Assembly: GCF_005484585.1 (NCBI RefSeq)
Contig: NZ_CP039435.1
Location: 2,046,001-2,110,000, forward strand
Direction: 5' to 3'
Source of the DNA: Brevundimonas sp. SGAir0440
GTDB lineage: Bacteria; Pseudomonadota; Alphaproteobacteria; Caulobacterales; Caulobacteraceae
Length of the DNA stretch: 64,000 nucleotides
Shown: one piece after another, positions 36,128 to 43,832 of the stretch
Numbering within the stretch: position 1 is the first letter of the stretch
Layout of the letters: every line of letters begins with the position of its first letter
Notes under the pieces: generated by a model
What the model saw: only the letters and a program-made list of their open reading frames with translations
What the model was told of the DNA's origin: nothing
The model's database searches: none
Position numbers and translations under genes: made by a program

Positions 36128-37116
36128 CAGCCCATCCGCTCCTGCTGGGCCTGGACCCGCTTCAGGTCCGCCAGCGCGCCGGCCAGCACATCGGCCTTAT
36201 CCAGGTTCAGTCCCGCCGCCCGTTCCGGCAGCGGCTGCAGCCGCTCCCATAATTCAGCCCATCGATTGCCGGCCCCCGGCGCGCTCTGCAAGGCGCGCAT
36301 CCGCACCGCCGCGATCAGCCGGTCCATCAGGGTCTCGAACCGCTCCTGTCCCTCGGCGCCGCGGAACCGGTCGGCGATGGCCAGGGCTTCGGCCCGGTCC
36401 ACGTCGCCCTCGACCCATCGCCGCGCCAACTGGTCCATCTCGAACGTCGCGCCGGACGCCAGAGCCAGGGCTGCGCCCGGCGATCCGCCCGCCATGATCG
36501 CCGCATGTTCGGCGTCCTCACGCTCCGCGCCTGTCCGGTTGCGCACCAGGGTCTCCAGCCGATCCGGCGTCCAGATCGGAAAGCTCAGCCGTCGGCACCG
36601 CGACCGGATCGTCGCCAGCAACCGCCCCGGCGCATGGGTCACCAGAAACAACACGCCGCGCTCGGGCGGCTCCTCAAGAACCTTCAGCAAGGCGTTGGCG
36701 GCATTCAGATTCAAGTCATCCGCGGCATCAATGATCGCCACCCGAAACTGGGCTTGAGAAGGGCTCTTGGAAAAGAATTCCGGCAGTTCGCGCGACTGAT
36801 CGACCGAGATCGACTTCTTCGTCTTGCCCCCTTCGACCAGGCGTTCCAGCACCAGCAGGTCCGGATGCGACTGGGCCGAGATCAGCCGGCTGACCGGATC
36901 ACCGCGCCGCGCGCCCAGCGGCCCGGATGCCGGATCGGGCGTCGCGCCCAGCAACCGCCGCGCCGCGCGATAGGCGAAGGTGGCCTTGCCCGTCCCCTCG
37001 ACCCCGCACAGCAGCCAGGCGTGGTGCAACCGCCCCCGTTCCCAGGCGTCCAGAAAAGCCGTCTCCGCCGCGGCATCAGGGATCAGGTCGAACCGGTCAC
37101 GCGGGTGATCGCTCAC
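36127..37116 (-). CDS. holB: DNA polymerase III delta' subunit
   Basis: 329-residue clamp-loader subunit. It starts at the GTG (37116) that overlaps the tmk stop as GTGA; the longer reading frame over tmk is spurious. The Walker A-like segment is CGVEGTGKATFAYRAARRLL (about residue 37). The AAA+ part continues with VAIIDAADDLNLNAANALLK and LEEPPERGVLFLVTHAPGRL, followed by sensor-1-like IRSRCRRLSF, all typical of delta'. The length is normal for alphaproteobacteria. Confidence 0.93.
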   Translation of the reverse strand: MSDHPRDRFDLIPDAAAETAFLDAWERGRLHHAWLLCGVEGTGKATFAYRAARRLLGATPDPASGPLGARRGDPVSRLISAQSHPDLLVLERLVEGGKTKKSISVDQSRELPEFFSKSPSQAQFRVAIIDAADDLNLNAANALLKVLEEPPERGVLFLVTHAPGRLLATIRSRCRRLSFPIWTPDRLETLVRNRTGAEREDAEHAAIMAGGSPGAALALASGATFEMDQLARRWVEGDVDRAEALAIADRFRGAEGQERFETLMDRLIAAVRMRALQSAPGAGNRWAELWERLQPLPERAAGLNLDKADVLAGALADLKRVQAQQERMG

Positions 37117-37745
37117 AGCAGCCGGTCCTGAACCGCCTGCCAGACCCGCGCCTCGACCTCGTCCAGCGATCCGACGGCGTCGATCAGCACGCAACGCTGG
37201 GGATTGGCCTCGACGATCCTCAGAAAGCCCTCGCGCAGGCGCTGATGGAATTCCAGACCCTTGGATTCGAACCGCGTCTCGAACAGGCCGCGCCCGAACG
37301 CCCGCTCCAGGCCGACCTCGACCGGCAGGTCGAACACCAGGGTCAGGTCCGGCTGGTCGTTCCCGACCACGCCCGCGTCGATCTGTTCGATGAAGCTTTG
37401 CGCCACGCCGCCGCCTGCGCCTTGATAGGCGCGGCTGGAATCGGCGAACCGGTCGCACACCACCCAGTCTCCGGCCGCCAGCGCCGGGCGGATGGTCCGC
37501 TCCAGATGGTCCGAGCGCGAGGCGTACATCAGCAGGGTCTCGGTCATGGCCGACCACGGCTCGGCGTCCGTGGCCACCACCAGATTGCGGATCACCTCCG
37601 CGCCCTTGGACCCGCCCGGTTCGCGTGTGCGCACGACGTTGCGCTCGCCCAGCACCGTCTGCAGCCGCGCGACCAGCCGCCCGACCTGGGTCGATTTGCC
37701 GGCGCCCTCGCCGCCTTCGAAGCTTATGAATTGTCCACGGGTCAC
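37113..37745 (-). CDS. tmk: Thymidylate kinase
   Basis: 210-residue kinase converting dTMP to dTDP. P-loop FEGGEGAGKSTQVGRL is at residues 9-24. The DRX motif is VCDRFADSSRAYQGAGGG (about residue 96), and TREPGGSKGAEVIRNL is the dTMP-binding part. The LID region reads RFESKGLEFHQRLREGFL, with no extra Arg in the P-loop, as in the E. coli type II enzyme. GTG at 37745 starts it. holB is coupled by a 4-base overlap. Confidence 0.97.
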   Translation of the reverse strand: MTRGQFISFEGGEGAGKSTQVGRLVARLQTVLGERNVVRTREPGGSKGAEVIRNLVVATDAEPWSAMTETLLMYASRSDHLERTIRPALAAGDWVVCDRFADSSRAYQGAGGGVAQSFIEQIDAGVVGNDQPDLTLVFDLPVEVGLERAFGRGLFETRFESKGLEFHQRLREGFLRIVEANPQRCVLIDAVGSLDEVEARVWQAVQDRLL

Positions 37746-37794
37746 ACGCCTTCATGGCGCGCCGACGCCGCCTGGCGCAAGCCCGCCCGCGCGA

Positions 37795-38643
37795 TCAGCT
37801 GCCGGATATCAACAGGGCGCCCGCATAACCTCGCGCCACGACCGACTGACGCGCCGCCTCGGCGGCATTGGCGCTGTCCCACGGCCCCACCACCACATTG
37901 AACCGCCCCGCGCCCCGATCGGCCCGCACCCAGCCGCTCAGGCTGTCGGCGATTCGTCCGGCCTCGACCTGATCCGAGAAACTGCCCGCCTGGACCCAGA
38001 AGGTCGTCACCTCCGCAACCGCGACCGGCGCGGGGGCGATAACCGGCGCGCTGACGGGCGGGCCGGCCGGGACCGCGCCTCGCGGCGTCGGCGCCGAAGC
38101 CCGCAGCAGCGTGCCCCCGCCCTGCTGCGGCGCCCGGCCGAGGTAGCGCACCCGCACCCGCCCCACGCCCTGCGACAGCATCCCCAGTTCGCTCGCCGCC
38201 TCGCGCGACAGGTCGATGATCCGGCTGTCCACGAACGGCCCGCGGTCATTGATCCGCACCACCAGTCGCCGCCCGTTCTCCAGGTTCGTCACCTCGACCA
38301 GACCGGGCAGAGGCAGGGTCTTGTGGGCCGCCGTCAGGGCATGCATGTCGAACCGCTCGCCGGTCGAGGTCGGCCGCCCGTTGAAGGCGTCGCCGTACCA
38401 GGACGCCATCCCCACCTCTTCGTAATCCGGCTGTTCCTTGGGCGTGTACCAGCGGCCGCGCACCTGATACGGCCGCATCGTCCCCGACACGATCGGCGCC
38501 GGATCTTTGACGACCGGCGGACGGTCCTCGCCGCGCCCGGCGACCGTCCCGCGCACAACCGCGCCGCCGACAGTGGAACAGGCGGCCAGCAGCGAAAACA
38601 GCCCCAGGATCAGCGCGCCGCGCACTCCCTGTCCAAACGTCAT
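37795..38643 (-). CDS. rlpA: Septal-ring lytic transglycosylase RlpA family lipoprotein
   Basis: 282-residue outer-membrane lipoprotein. Lipobox LLAAC is near residue 21 after a short hydrophobic signal. The double-psi beta-barrel domain (about 75-165) has [20 protein letters not shown], then the catalytic-region [15 protein letters not shown] and [24 protein letters not shown] domain occupies the C-terminus ([20 protein letters not shown]), which would bind denuded glycan at division sites. ATG 38643 is preceded by GAGGCGGG; the 15 codons before it are not signal-like. It lies 49 bp upstream of tmk. Confidence 0.93.
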   Translation of the reverse strand: MTFGQGVRGALILGLFSLLAACSTVGGAVVRGTVAGRGEDRPPVVKDPAPIVSGTMRPYQVRGRWYTPKEQPDYEEVGMASWYGDAFNGRPTSTGERFDMHALTAAHKTLPLPGLVEVTNLENGRRLVVRINDRGPFVDSRIIDLSREAASELGMLSQGVGRVRVRYLGRAPQQGGGTLLRASAPTPRGAVPAGPPVSAPVIAPAPVAVAEVTTFWVQAGSFSDQVEAGRIADSLSGWVRADRGAGRFNVVVGPWDSANAAEAARQSVVARGYAGALLISGS

Positions 38644-38695
38644 CGACCCGCCTCGCAAAAAATACGAAAACAGGATGACCGAAGACATTTCCGCT

Positions 38696-38725
38696 TTGGT
38701 TAATGACCCGTTCGCCTGCTATGGC
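38696..38725 (+). promoter_or_regulatory. Candidate promoter of tRNA-Ser
   Basis: TTGGTT (38696-38701), a 16-base spacer and GCTATGGC (38718-38725) form a Caulobacter-type housekeeping promoter match. It is about 23 bases before the first base of the tRNA, a normal leader distance. By-eye match only. Confidence 0.4.
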
Positions 38726-38748
38726 GTCCGCCTCCGCTGCGGCGGCAA

Positions 38749-38838
<90 letters not shown>

Positions 38839-38887
38839 CTATCCCTCGCTTAGCCCTTGCTATTACCCCGTCTGCCGTTAGGAACCC

Positions 38888-38906
38888 GGCTCCCTTGCCT
38901 GGAGCC
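38888..38906 (+). promoter_or_regulatory. Hairpin covering the ribosome-binding site of the Hsp70 gene
   Basis: GGCTCC (38888-38893) and GGAGCC (38901-38906) pair perfectly with a 7-base loop. The GGAG of the 3' arm is the Shine-Dalgarno sequence, 7 bases before the ATG at 38912. A stem hiding the SD could make translation depend on temperature or on another factor. Role inferred. Confidence 0.4.
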
Positions 38907-38911
38907 CTGCC

Positions 38912-40231
38912 ATGACGGCGACGAAACCGATGACGATCGGGATCGATTTCGGCACGACCAATACGGTCGTGGCCCTGACCGATGCGGATGGCCTCGCCCA
39001 TCTCGTGACCTTTGACGCGGTCGAGGGCCAGACGACCACCTTCCGCTCGGCGCTCAGTTTCCAGACCCATCCGGGCGTGGACGGCCAGCCGCCCGAGCGT
39101 GTGGTCGAGGCCGGGCCCTGGGCCATCGCCGCCTATGTCGAGGATCCGCTGGAGACCCGCTTCATCCAGTCGTTCAAGACCTTCGCCGCCAGCGCCGCCT
39201 TCACCGAAACCCGGATCGACAACAAGCGCTACGCCTTCGAGGATCTGCTGGCCGCCTTCCTCTTGCGCCTGCGGCACCATGCCGGCGACGCCCTGACAGA
39301 CGCCCCGCCCGCCGTCATCGTCGGCCGTCCCGTCACCTTTGCGGGCGGCAATCCGGACGAGACCCTGGCCCTGTCGCGCTATCAGACGGCGTTCCAACGG
39401 CTGGGCTTCACCGACATCCGCTATGCGCACGAGCCTGTCGGCGCCGCCTTCTATTTCGCGCGCCAGCTGAAGGCGGACGCCACGGTCCTGGTCGCCGACT
39501 TCGGCGGCGGCACCAGCGACTTCTCGATCATCCGGTTCGAACATACGCACGACGGCCTGCGCTCGACGCCGCTGGCCCGCTCGGGCGTCGGCGTGGCGGG
39601 CGACGCCTTCGACTACCGGATCATCGACCAGTTGGTCTCGCCCGAACTGGGCAAGGGCGGTCTGTACAGCTCCGTCGGCAAGCAACTGCCGATTCCCCAG
39701 CGGTATTATTCCGCCTTCGCCCGCTGGGATCAGCTGGCCCTGCTACGCGCCTCGCGCGACATGCGCGACATTCGCGCCCTGGCCCGCACCGCGCTGGAGC
39801 CGGAGAAGATCGAGAGTCTGATCGAGGTGCTGGACGACAACCACGGCCATGACCTGTACCGCGCCGTCTCCACGCTGAAGATGGCCCTGTCGGCCGACGA
39901 CCAGGCGACCTTCCTGTTCCAGGCCGGCGGCGTCCATATCGAAAAGCCGGTCGCCCGCGCCGATTTCGAACGCTGGATCGCGCCGGAACTGGCCGCCATC
40001 GAAGGCGCGGTGGATCAGGCGATGGCTCGCAGCGGCCTGGCGCCCGACGCCATCGACCGCGTCTTCCTGACCGGAGGCACCTCCTTCGTGCCGGCCGTGC
40101 GGGCGCTTTTCCAGAACCGCTTCGGCGCCGAGCGGATCGAGACGGGCGGCGAGTTCGAATCCATCGCCGCCGGCCTGGCGCTGATCGGGCGCGAGGCGGA
40201 TCTGGACCTGTGGAGCGAAAAGGCGGTCTAG
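38912..40231 (+). CDS. Hsp70-type ATPase without a substrate-binding domain (YegD-like)
   Basis: 439-residue protein covering only the actin-like nucleotide-binding domain. Phosphate 1 motif is GIDFGTTNTVVALTDADG (residues 10-27), phosphate 2 VADFGGGTSDFSIIRF (about 194) and adenosine motif VFLTGGTSFVPAVRALF (about 385). The usual DnaK beta-sandwich and lid are absent, as in E. coli YegD, so it is unlikely to be a general folding chaperone. A DnaJ or GrpE partner is not adjacent. It could act as a regulatory or cell-wall ATPase. The RBS lies in a hairpin (38888-38906). Confidence 0.85.
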   Translation: MTATKPMTIGIDFGTTNTVVALTDADGLAHLVTFDAVEGQTTTFRSALSFQTHPGVDGQPPERVVEAGPWAIAAYVEDPLETRFIQSFKTFAASAAFTETRIDNKRYAFEDLLAAFLLRLRHHAGDALTDAPPAVIVGRPVTFAGGNPDETLALSRYQTAFQRLGFTDIRYAHEPVGAAFYFARQLKADATVLVADFGGGTSDFSIIRFEHTHDGLRSTPLARSGVGVAGDAFDYRIIDQLVSPELGKGGLYSSVGKQLPIPQRYYSAFARWDQLALLRASRDMRDIRALARTALEPEKIESLIEVLDDNHGHDLYRAVSTLKMALSADDQATFLFQAGGVHIEKPVARADFERWIAPELAAIEGAVDQAMARSGLAPDAIDRVFLTGGTSFVPAVRALFQNRFGAERIETGGEFESIAAGLALIGREADLDLWSEKAV

Positions 40232-40241
40232 AATCCCGACC

Positions 40242-41360
40242 CTAGAACCCTTGCGCCCGCGCCACCCGTCCGGCGTGAAACCCGGCGTCGCCCAGCAGCT
40301 CGTTGAGCACACGCACCCGCTTCATGAACAGGCCGACGTCGAATTCGTCGGTCATGCCGACGCCGCCATGCATCTGCACCGCCTCCTGCACCGCCAGTTC
40401 GGCGACCCGCCCTGCCTTGGCCTTGGCGATGGAGGCCGCAAGCGACGCGTCCTCGCGCCCCTCGTCTAGGGCGATCTGGGCGCCGATCGTCGCCGCGCGC
40501 GCCAGTTCCAGCTCCGAGAACAGATGCGCGGCCCGGTGTTGCAGCGCCTGGAACTCGCCGATCAGCTTGCCGAACTGTTTGCGGGTCCGCAGATAATCCA
40601 TCGTCGTCTTGAACGCCTGATCGCCGGCGCCGGTCAGGCTGGAGGCCGCGCAGGCCCGCCCCAGGTTCAGTGCGCCGTCCAGCAGCGCCTCCCCGCCCCC
40701 GACCGCGCCGATCACTGCATCGGCGTCGACCGTCACATCGGTCAGCGTGATCCGCGCCGCATTGTGCGCGTCCACCATCACCGTGCGCTCGACCGCGACG
40801 CCCGCCGTCGCCGGATCGACCAGGAACAGCGTCACGCCCTCCTCAGCCGTCGCGACGACGATCAGGGCGTCCGCCACATGGCCGTCCAGCACGAAGGCCT
40901 TGGCCCCGTTCAGCCTGAAACCATTGCCCGCCCGCTCGGCCCGCGTGGTGATCCGCGACGGCGCGTGTTTCGCGCCCTCGTCCACCGCCAGCGCCAATAT
41001 CGCCTCGCCCGCCGCGATCCTGGGCAGCCAGGCCTGCTGCGCCTGCGATCCGCCGTCGATCAGCACCTTGGCCGACAGGATCGACGATCCCAGATACGGC
41101 GACGGCGTCAGGGTGCGGCCCAGGCTCTCGGCGATCACCCCGGCCTCGACCGCGCCCAGCCCCATGCCGCCCAGCGCCTCGGGGATGATGACGCCGGCGA
41201 AACCCATCTCGCCAAAGGCCCGCCACAGGTCGCGCGACACCCCGTCGGCGTCCCGCTCGTCCCGCAGCTTCCTCAGATGCGCGATCGGCGCCTGTTCGTT
41301 CAGGAAGCCGTCGGCGGCGTCCTGCAACATCGTCTGTTCTTCGGTCAGGATCAGCGGCAT
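40242..41360 (-). CDS. Acyl-CoA dehydrogenase, smaller partner (PimD-like)
   Basis: 372-residue flavoprotein that should introduce an alpha-beta double bond into an acyl-CoA. The N-terminus LTEEQTMLQDAADGFLNEQA is the ACAD helical domain. GFAGVIIPEALGGMGLGAVEAG, the middle SRITTRAERAGNGFRLNGAK and the C-terminal AVQMHGGVGMTDEFDVGLFM are typical. It resembles the small subunit of two-component ACADs such as pimeloyl-CoA dehydrogenase. It follows the larger ACAD by only 4 bp, so a heteromeric enzyme is likely. Substrate not readable; a dicarboxylic, branched or sterol-like acyl-CoA is possible. Confidence 0.85.
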   Translation of the reverse strand: MPLILTEEQTMLQDAADGFLNEQAPIAHLRKLRDERDADGVSRDLWRAFGEMGFAGVIIPEALGGMGLGAVEAGVIAESLGRTLTPSPYLGSSILSAKVLIDGGSQAQQAWLPRIAAGEAILALAVDEGAKHAPSRITTRAERAGNGFRLNGAKAFVLDGHVADALIVVATAEEGVTLFLVDPATAGVAVERTVMVDAHNAARITLTDVTVDADAVIGAVGGGEALLDGALNLGRACAASSLTGAGDQAFKTTMDYLRTRKQFGKLIGEFQALQHRAAHLFSELELARAATIGAQIALDEGREDASLAASIAKAKAGRVAELAVQEAVQMHGGVGMTDEFDVGLFMKRVRVLNELLGDAGFHAGRVARAQGF

Positions 41361-41364
41361 CGTC

Positions 41365-42546
41365 TCACGCTCCCGGCAGTTGCAGCAGGTGTTTGGCGAT
41401 GATGTTCAACTGAACCTCGCTGGTGCCGCCCTCGATGGAATTGGCCTTGGTCCGCAGCCAGTCGCGCGCTGCCTTGCCATCGTGCGACCGCTCGCCCTCC
41501 CATTCCAGCGCATCAGCCCCGCCCGCCGCCATAAGCAGCTCATGGCGCCGCTTGTTCAGCTCGGAGCCATAGTATTTCAGCATGGAGGCGATGGCCGGAT
41601 GCGCCTGTTTGGCCTTCACCTGATCGCCGACCCGCTCCATCGCCAGCCGGAAGGCGGCGGCGTCGATCTCCAGGTCCGCGATCCGCGCGCGCAGCATCGG
41701 CTCGTCCAACCGCCCCGCGTCGTCGGCGCCGATGGCGTCCAGCGCCACCTGCCCCACCGGCCGCCCGCCGCCGACCTCGCCCATCGCGCCGATCATGGTC
41801 CGCTCGTGCGCCAACAGATATTTGGCGACGTCCCAGCCCCGGTTCAGCGTCCCGACTAGGTTTTCCTTCTCCACCCGCACGTCGTCGAAAAAAGTCTCGC
41901 AGAAGGGCGACTTGCCTGAAATCAGGGTGATCGGCCGCGTCGTCACGCCCGGCGTCTTCATGTCGAAAAGCACGAAGCTGATGCCCAGATGTTTGGGCGC
42001 CTCGGGGTCCGTGCGCACCAGGCAGAAGATCCAGTCGGCCTTGTCGGCGTAGGAGGTCCAGATCTTCTGGCCGTTGACGATCCAGTGGTCTCCTCGATCC
42101 TCGGCCCGCGTCTGGATGGACGCCAGATCCGACCCCGCGCCCGGCTCGGAATAGCCCTGGCACCAGCGAACCTCGCCGCGCACGATCTCCGGCAGAAAGC
42201 GCTTCTTCTGCTCCTCGGTCCCAAAGGCCAGCAACGCCGGGCCCAGCATCCAGACGCCGAAACTGGCCAGGGCCGGTTGGGCCTTGATACGGCGCAGTTC
42301 GGAGGCCAGCACCTTGGCCTCCTCGCGGCTGAGGCCGCCCCCGCCGTATTCCTGGGGCCATTCCGGCGCCGTCCAGCCCCGCGCGCCCATCCGCTCCAGC
42401 CACAGCTTGTGCGCCGGGGTCTTGAAGGTGGGGTTTCGCCCGCCCCAGATCATCTCGTCGTCGGCCATCGGCCCGCGACATTCGGCCGGGCAGTTCGCCT
42501 CCAGCCAGGCGCGCGTCTCAGCGCGGAATTGCTCCAGATCGGTCAT
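41365..42546 (-). CDS. Acyl-CoA dehydrogenase, larger partner (PimC-like)
   Basis: 393-residue ACAD family protein. Motifs: GWTAPEWPQEYGGGGLSREE (helical domain, about 55-75), WCQGYSEPGAGSDLASIQTR (FAD-contacting, about 133), DHWIVNGQKIWTSYADKADW and the C-terminal KANSIEGGTSEVQLNIIAKH. This last segment is the usual ending of PimC and FadE-type large subunits that partner a shorter ACAD. A family-typical catalytic Glu is hard to place without alignment. It is first of the two-gene operon; 131 bp separate it from rodA and include the palindrome at 42667-42681. Confidence 0.87.
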   Translation of the reverse strand: MTDLEQFRAETRAWLEANCPAECRGPMADDEMIWGGRNPTFKTPAHKLWLERMGARGWTAPEWPQEYGGGGLSREEAKVLASELRRIKAQPALASFGVWMLGPALLAFGTEEQKKRFLPEIVRGEVRWCQGYSEPGAGSDLASIQTRAEDRGDHWIVNGQKIWTSYADKADWIFCLVRTDPEAPKHLGISFVLFDMKTPGVTTRPITLISGKSPFCETFFDDVRVEKENLVGTLNRGWDVAKYLLAHERTMIGAMGEVGGGRPVGQVALDAIGADDAGRLDEPMLRARIADLEIDAAAFRLAMERVGDQVKAKQAHPAIASMLKYYGSELNKRRHELLMAAGGADALEWEGERSHDGKAARDWLRTKANSIEGGTSEVQLNIIAKHLLQLPGA

Positions 42547-42666
42547 TCCTCGTCTCCCATGGCGTGCGTCGCTGACCGGCCGAAACCGATGCGAGACATC
42601 GTTGGGAATGACCTTATCCAGGAAATCCCCGCCTTAGAAAGCGAAACCTGAATGGCGATCACTTAG

Positions 42667-42681
42667 CTGACGTAACGTCAG
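42667..42681. promoter_or_regulatory. 15-bp perfect palindrome at the rodA stop
   Basis: CTGACGT-A-ACGTCAG is a perfect 7-bp dyad. It contains the rodA stop codon (42678-42680) and lies about 120 bp upstream of the acyl-CoA dehydrogenase operon start. It may be a transcription-factor site for that operon; no U-run supports terminator function. Confidence 0.35.
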
Positions 42682-43832
42682 ATCAGGCCGTGACCCTTGG
42701 GCAGTTCGGCATAGCGGTGAACCCGCGTCGCCATCACCAGGCCGAAGCCGATCATCACCGTCAGCATCACTGTGCCGCCATAGGACAAGAGCGGCATCGG
42801 CACGCCCACGACCGGCGCCAGACCCATCACCATCGCCCCGTTGATCAGCACATAGAGCGCGAATGTCGCGGTCACCCCCGACGCCGCCAATCGCCCGAAG
42901 TGACTGTGCGACAGCGAGGCGATCCTCAGCGAGATCAGGATGATGGCGGCGTAAGAAGCCAGAAGCGTGAAGGTGCCCACAAAGCCGAATTCCTCGGCGA
43001 AGGCGGCGAAGATGAAGTCGGTCTGGCGTTCGGGCAGGAACTCCAGCTGGCTCTGGCTGCCCAGGCCGAACCCGCGTCCCAGCGGCCCGCCCGACCCCAT
43101 GGCGATCTTGGACTGCACGATCTGATAGCCCTTGTCCGACATGTCGGCCTCGGGGTTCAGGAAGGTCAGCACCCGATGACGCTGATAGTCATGCATGCCG
43201 AACATCACATAGGGCGGCACCAGCACGGCGGCGGCGATGATCAGCGGCAGGATGATCCGCCAGCTCAGCCCGGCGACGAACATGATCGCCGCCCCCGTCA
43301 GACCGATCAGCATGGCCGACCCCAGGTCCGGCTGGTGCGCGACCAGCAGGAATGGCAGGCCGATGATCCCGACCGGGAAGATCAGCTTCCAGTGTAAGCT
43401 CGCCTCCTTGGCCGTGGCCCCGTGATACCAGCGCGCCAGGGCCAGCACGACGCCGATCTTCATGATCTCGGACGGCTGGATGCGGGTGAAGCCCAGGTCC
43501 AGCCATCGCGTGGCCCCCAGCGCCGTATAGCCCAGCGGCGTCTCCACCAGCGCCAGCATGAACAGCGCCATCCCGTAGATGGGATAGGCCAGGGCGAACC
43601 AGTAGCGGATGCTGATCAACGACAGCATCAGCATCAGCGCCAGACACATGCCGAACCGGATCAGGTGCTTCATCGCCCACGGCGACCACGATCCGCCGGC
43701 CACCGAATACAGCATCAGGGCGCCGGTGCCGGACACCACGCACAGCAAGGCCGTCAGCCGCCAGTCGATCTGGCCCAGCTTGGTCGAGACGCGTTCGCGC
43801 TCGCCGGGACGTGACAGGGCCGAGGCGGTCAA
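42678..43832 (-). CDS. rodA: Rod-shape SEDS peptidoglycan polymerase RodA
   Basis: 384-residue membrane glycosyltransferase that polymerises lipid II in the elongasome with PBP2. About ten hydrophobic helices are present. SEDS motifs are LDLGFTRIQPSEIMKIGVVL, VAHQPDLGSAMLIGLTG (catalytic Asp region), FLPERQTDFIFAAFAEEFGF and PLLSYGGTVML. The start is TTG at 43832, which overlaps the mrdA stop (TTGA). The open frame goes far upstream through mrdA, but that part is out of frame with any real protein. Last gene of the mre cluster. Confidence 0.95.
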   Translation of the reverse strand: MTASALSRPGERERVSTKLGQIDWRLTALLCVVSGTGALMLYSVAGGSWSPWAMKHLIRFGMCLALMLMLSLISIRYWFALAYPIYGMALFMLALVETPLGYTALGATRWLDLGFTRIQPSEIMKIGVVLALARWYHGATAKEASLHWKLIFPVGIIGLPFLLVAHQPDLGSAMLIGLTGAAIMFVAGLSWRIILPLIIAAAVLVPPYVMFGMHDYQRHRVLTFLNPEADMSDKGYQIVQSKIAMGSGGPLGRGFGLGSQSQLEFLPERQTDFIFAAFAEEFGFVGTFTLLASYAAIILISLRIASLSHSHFGRLAASGVTATFALYVLINGAMVMGLAPVVGVPMPLLSYGGTVMLTVMIGFGLVMATRVHRYAELPKGHGLI

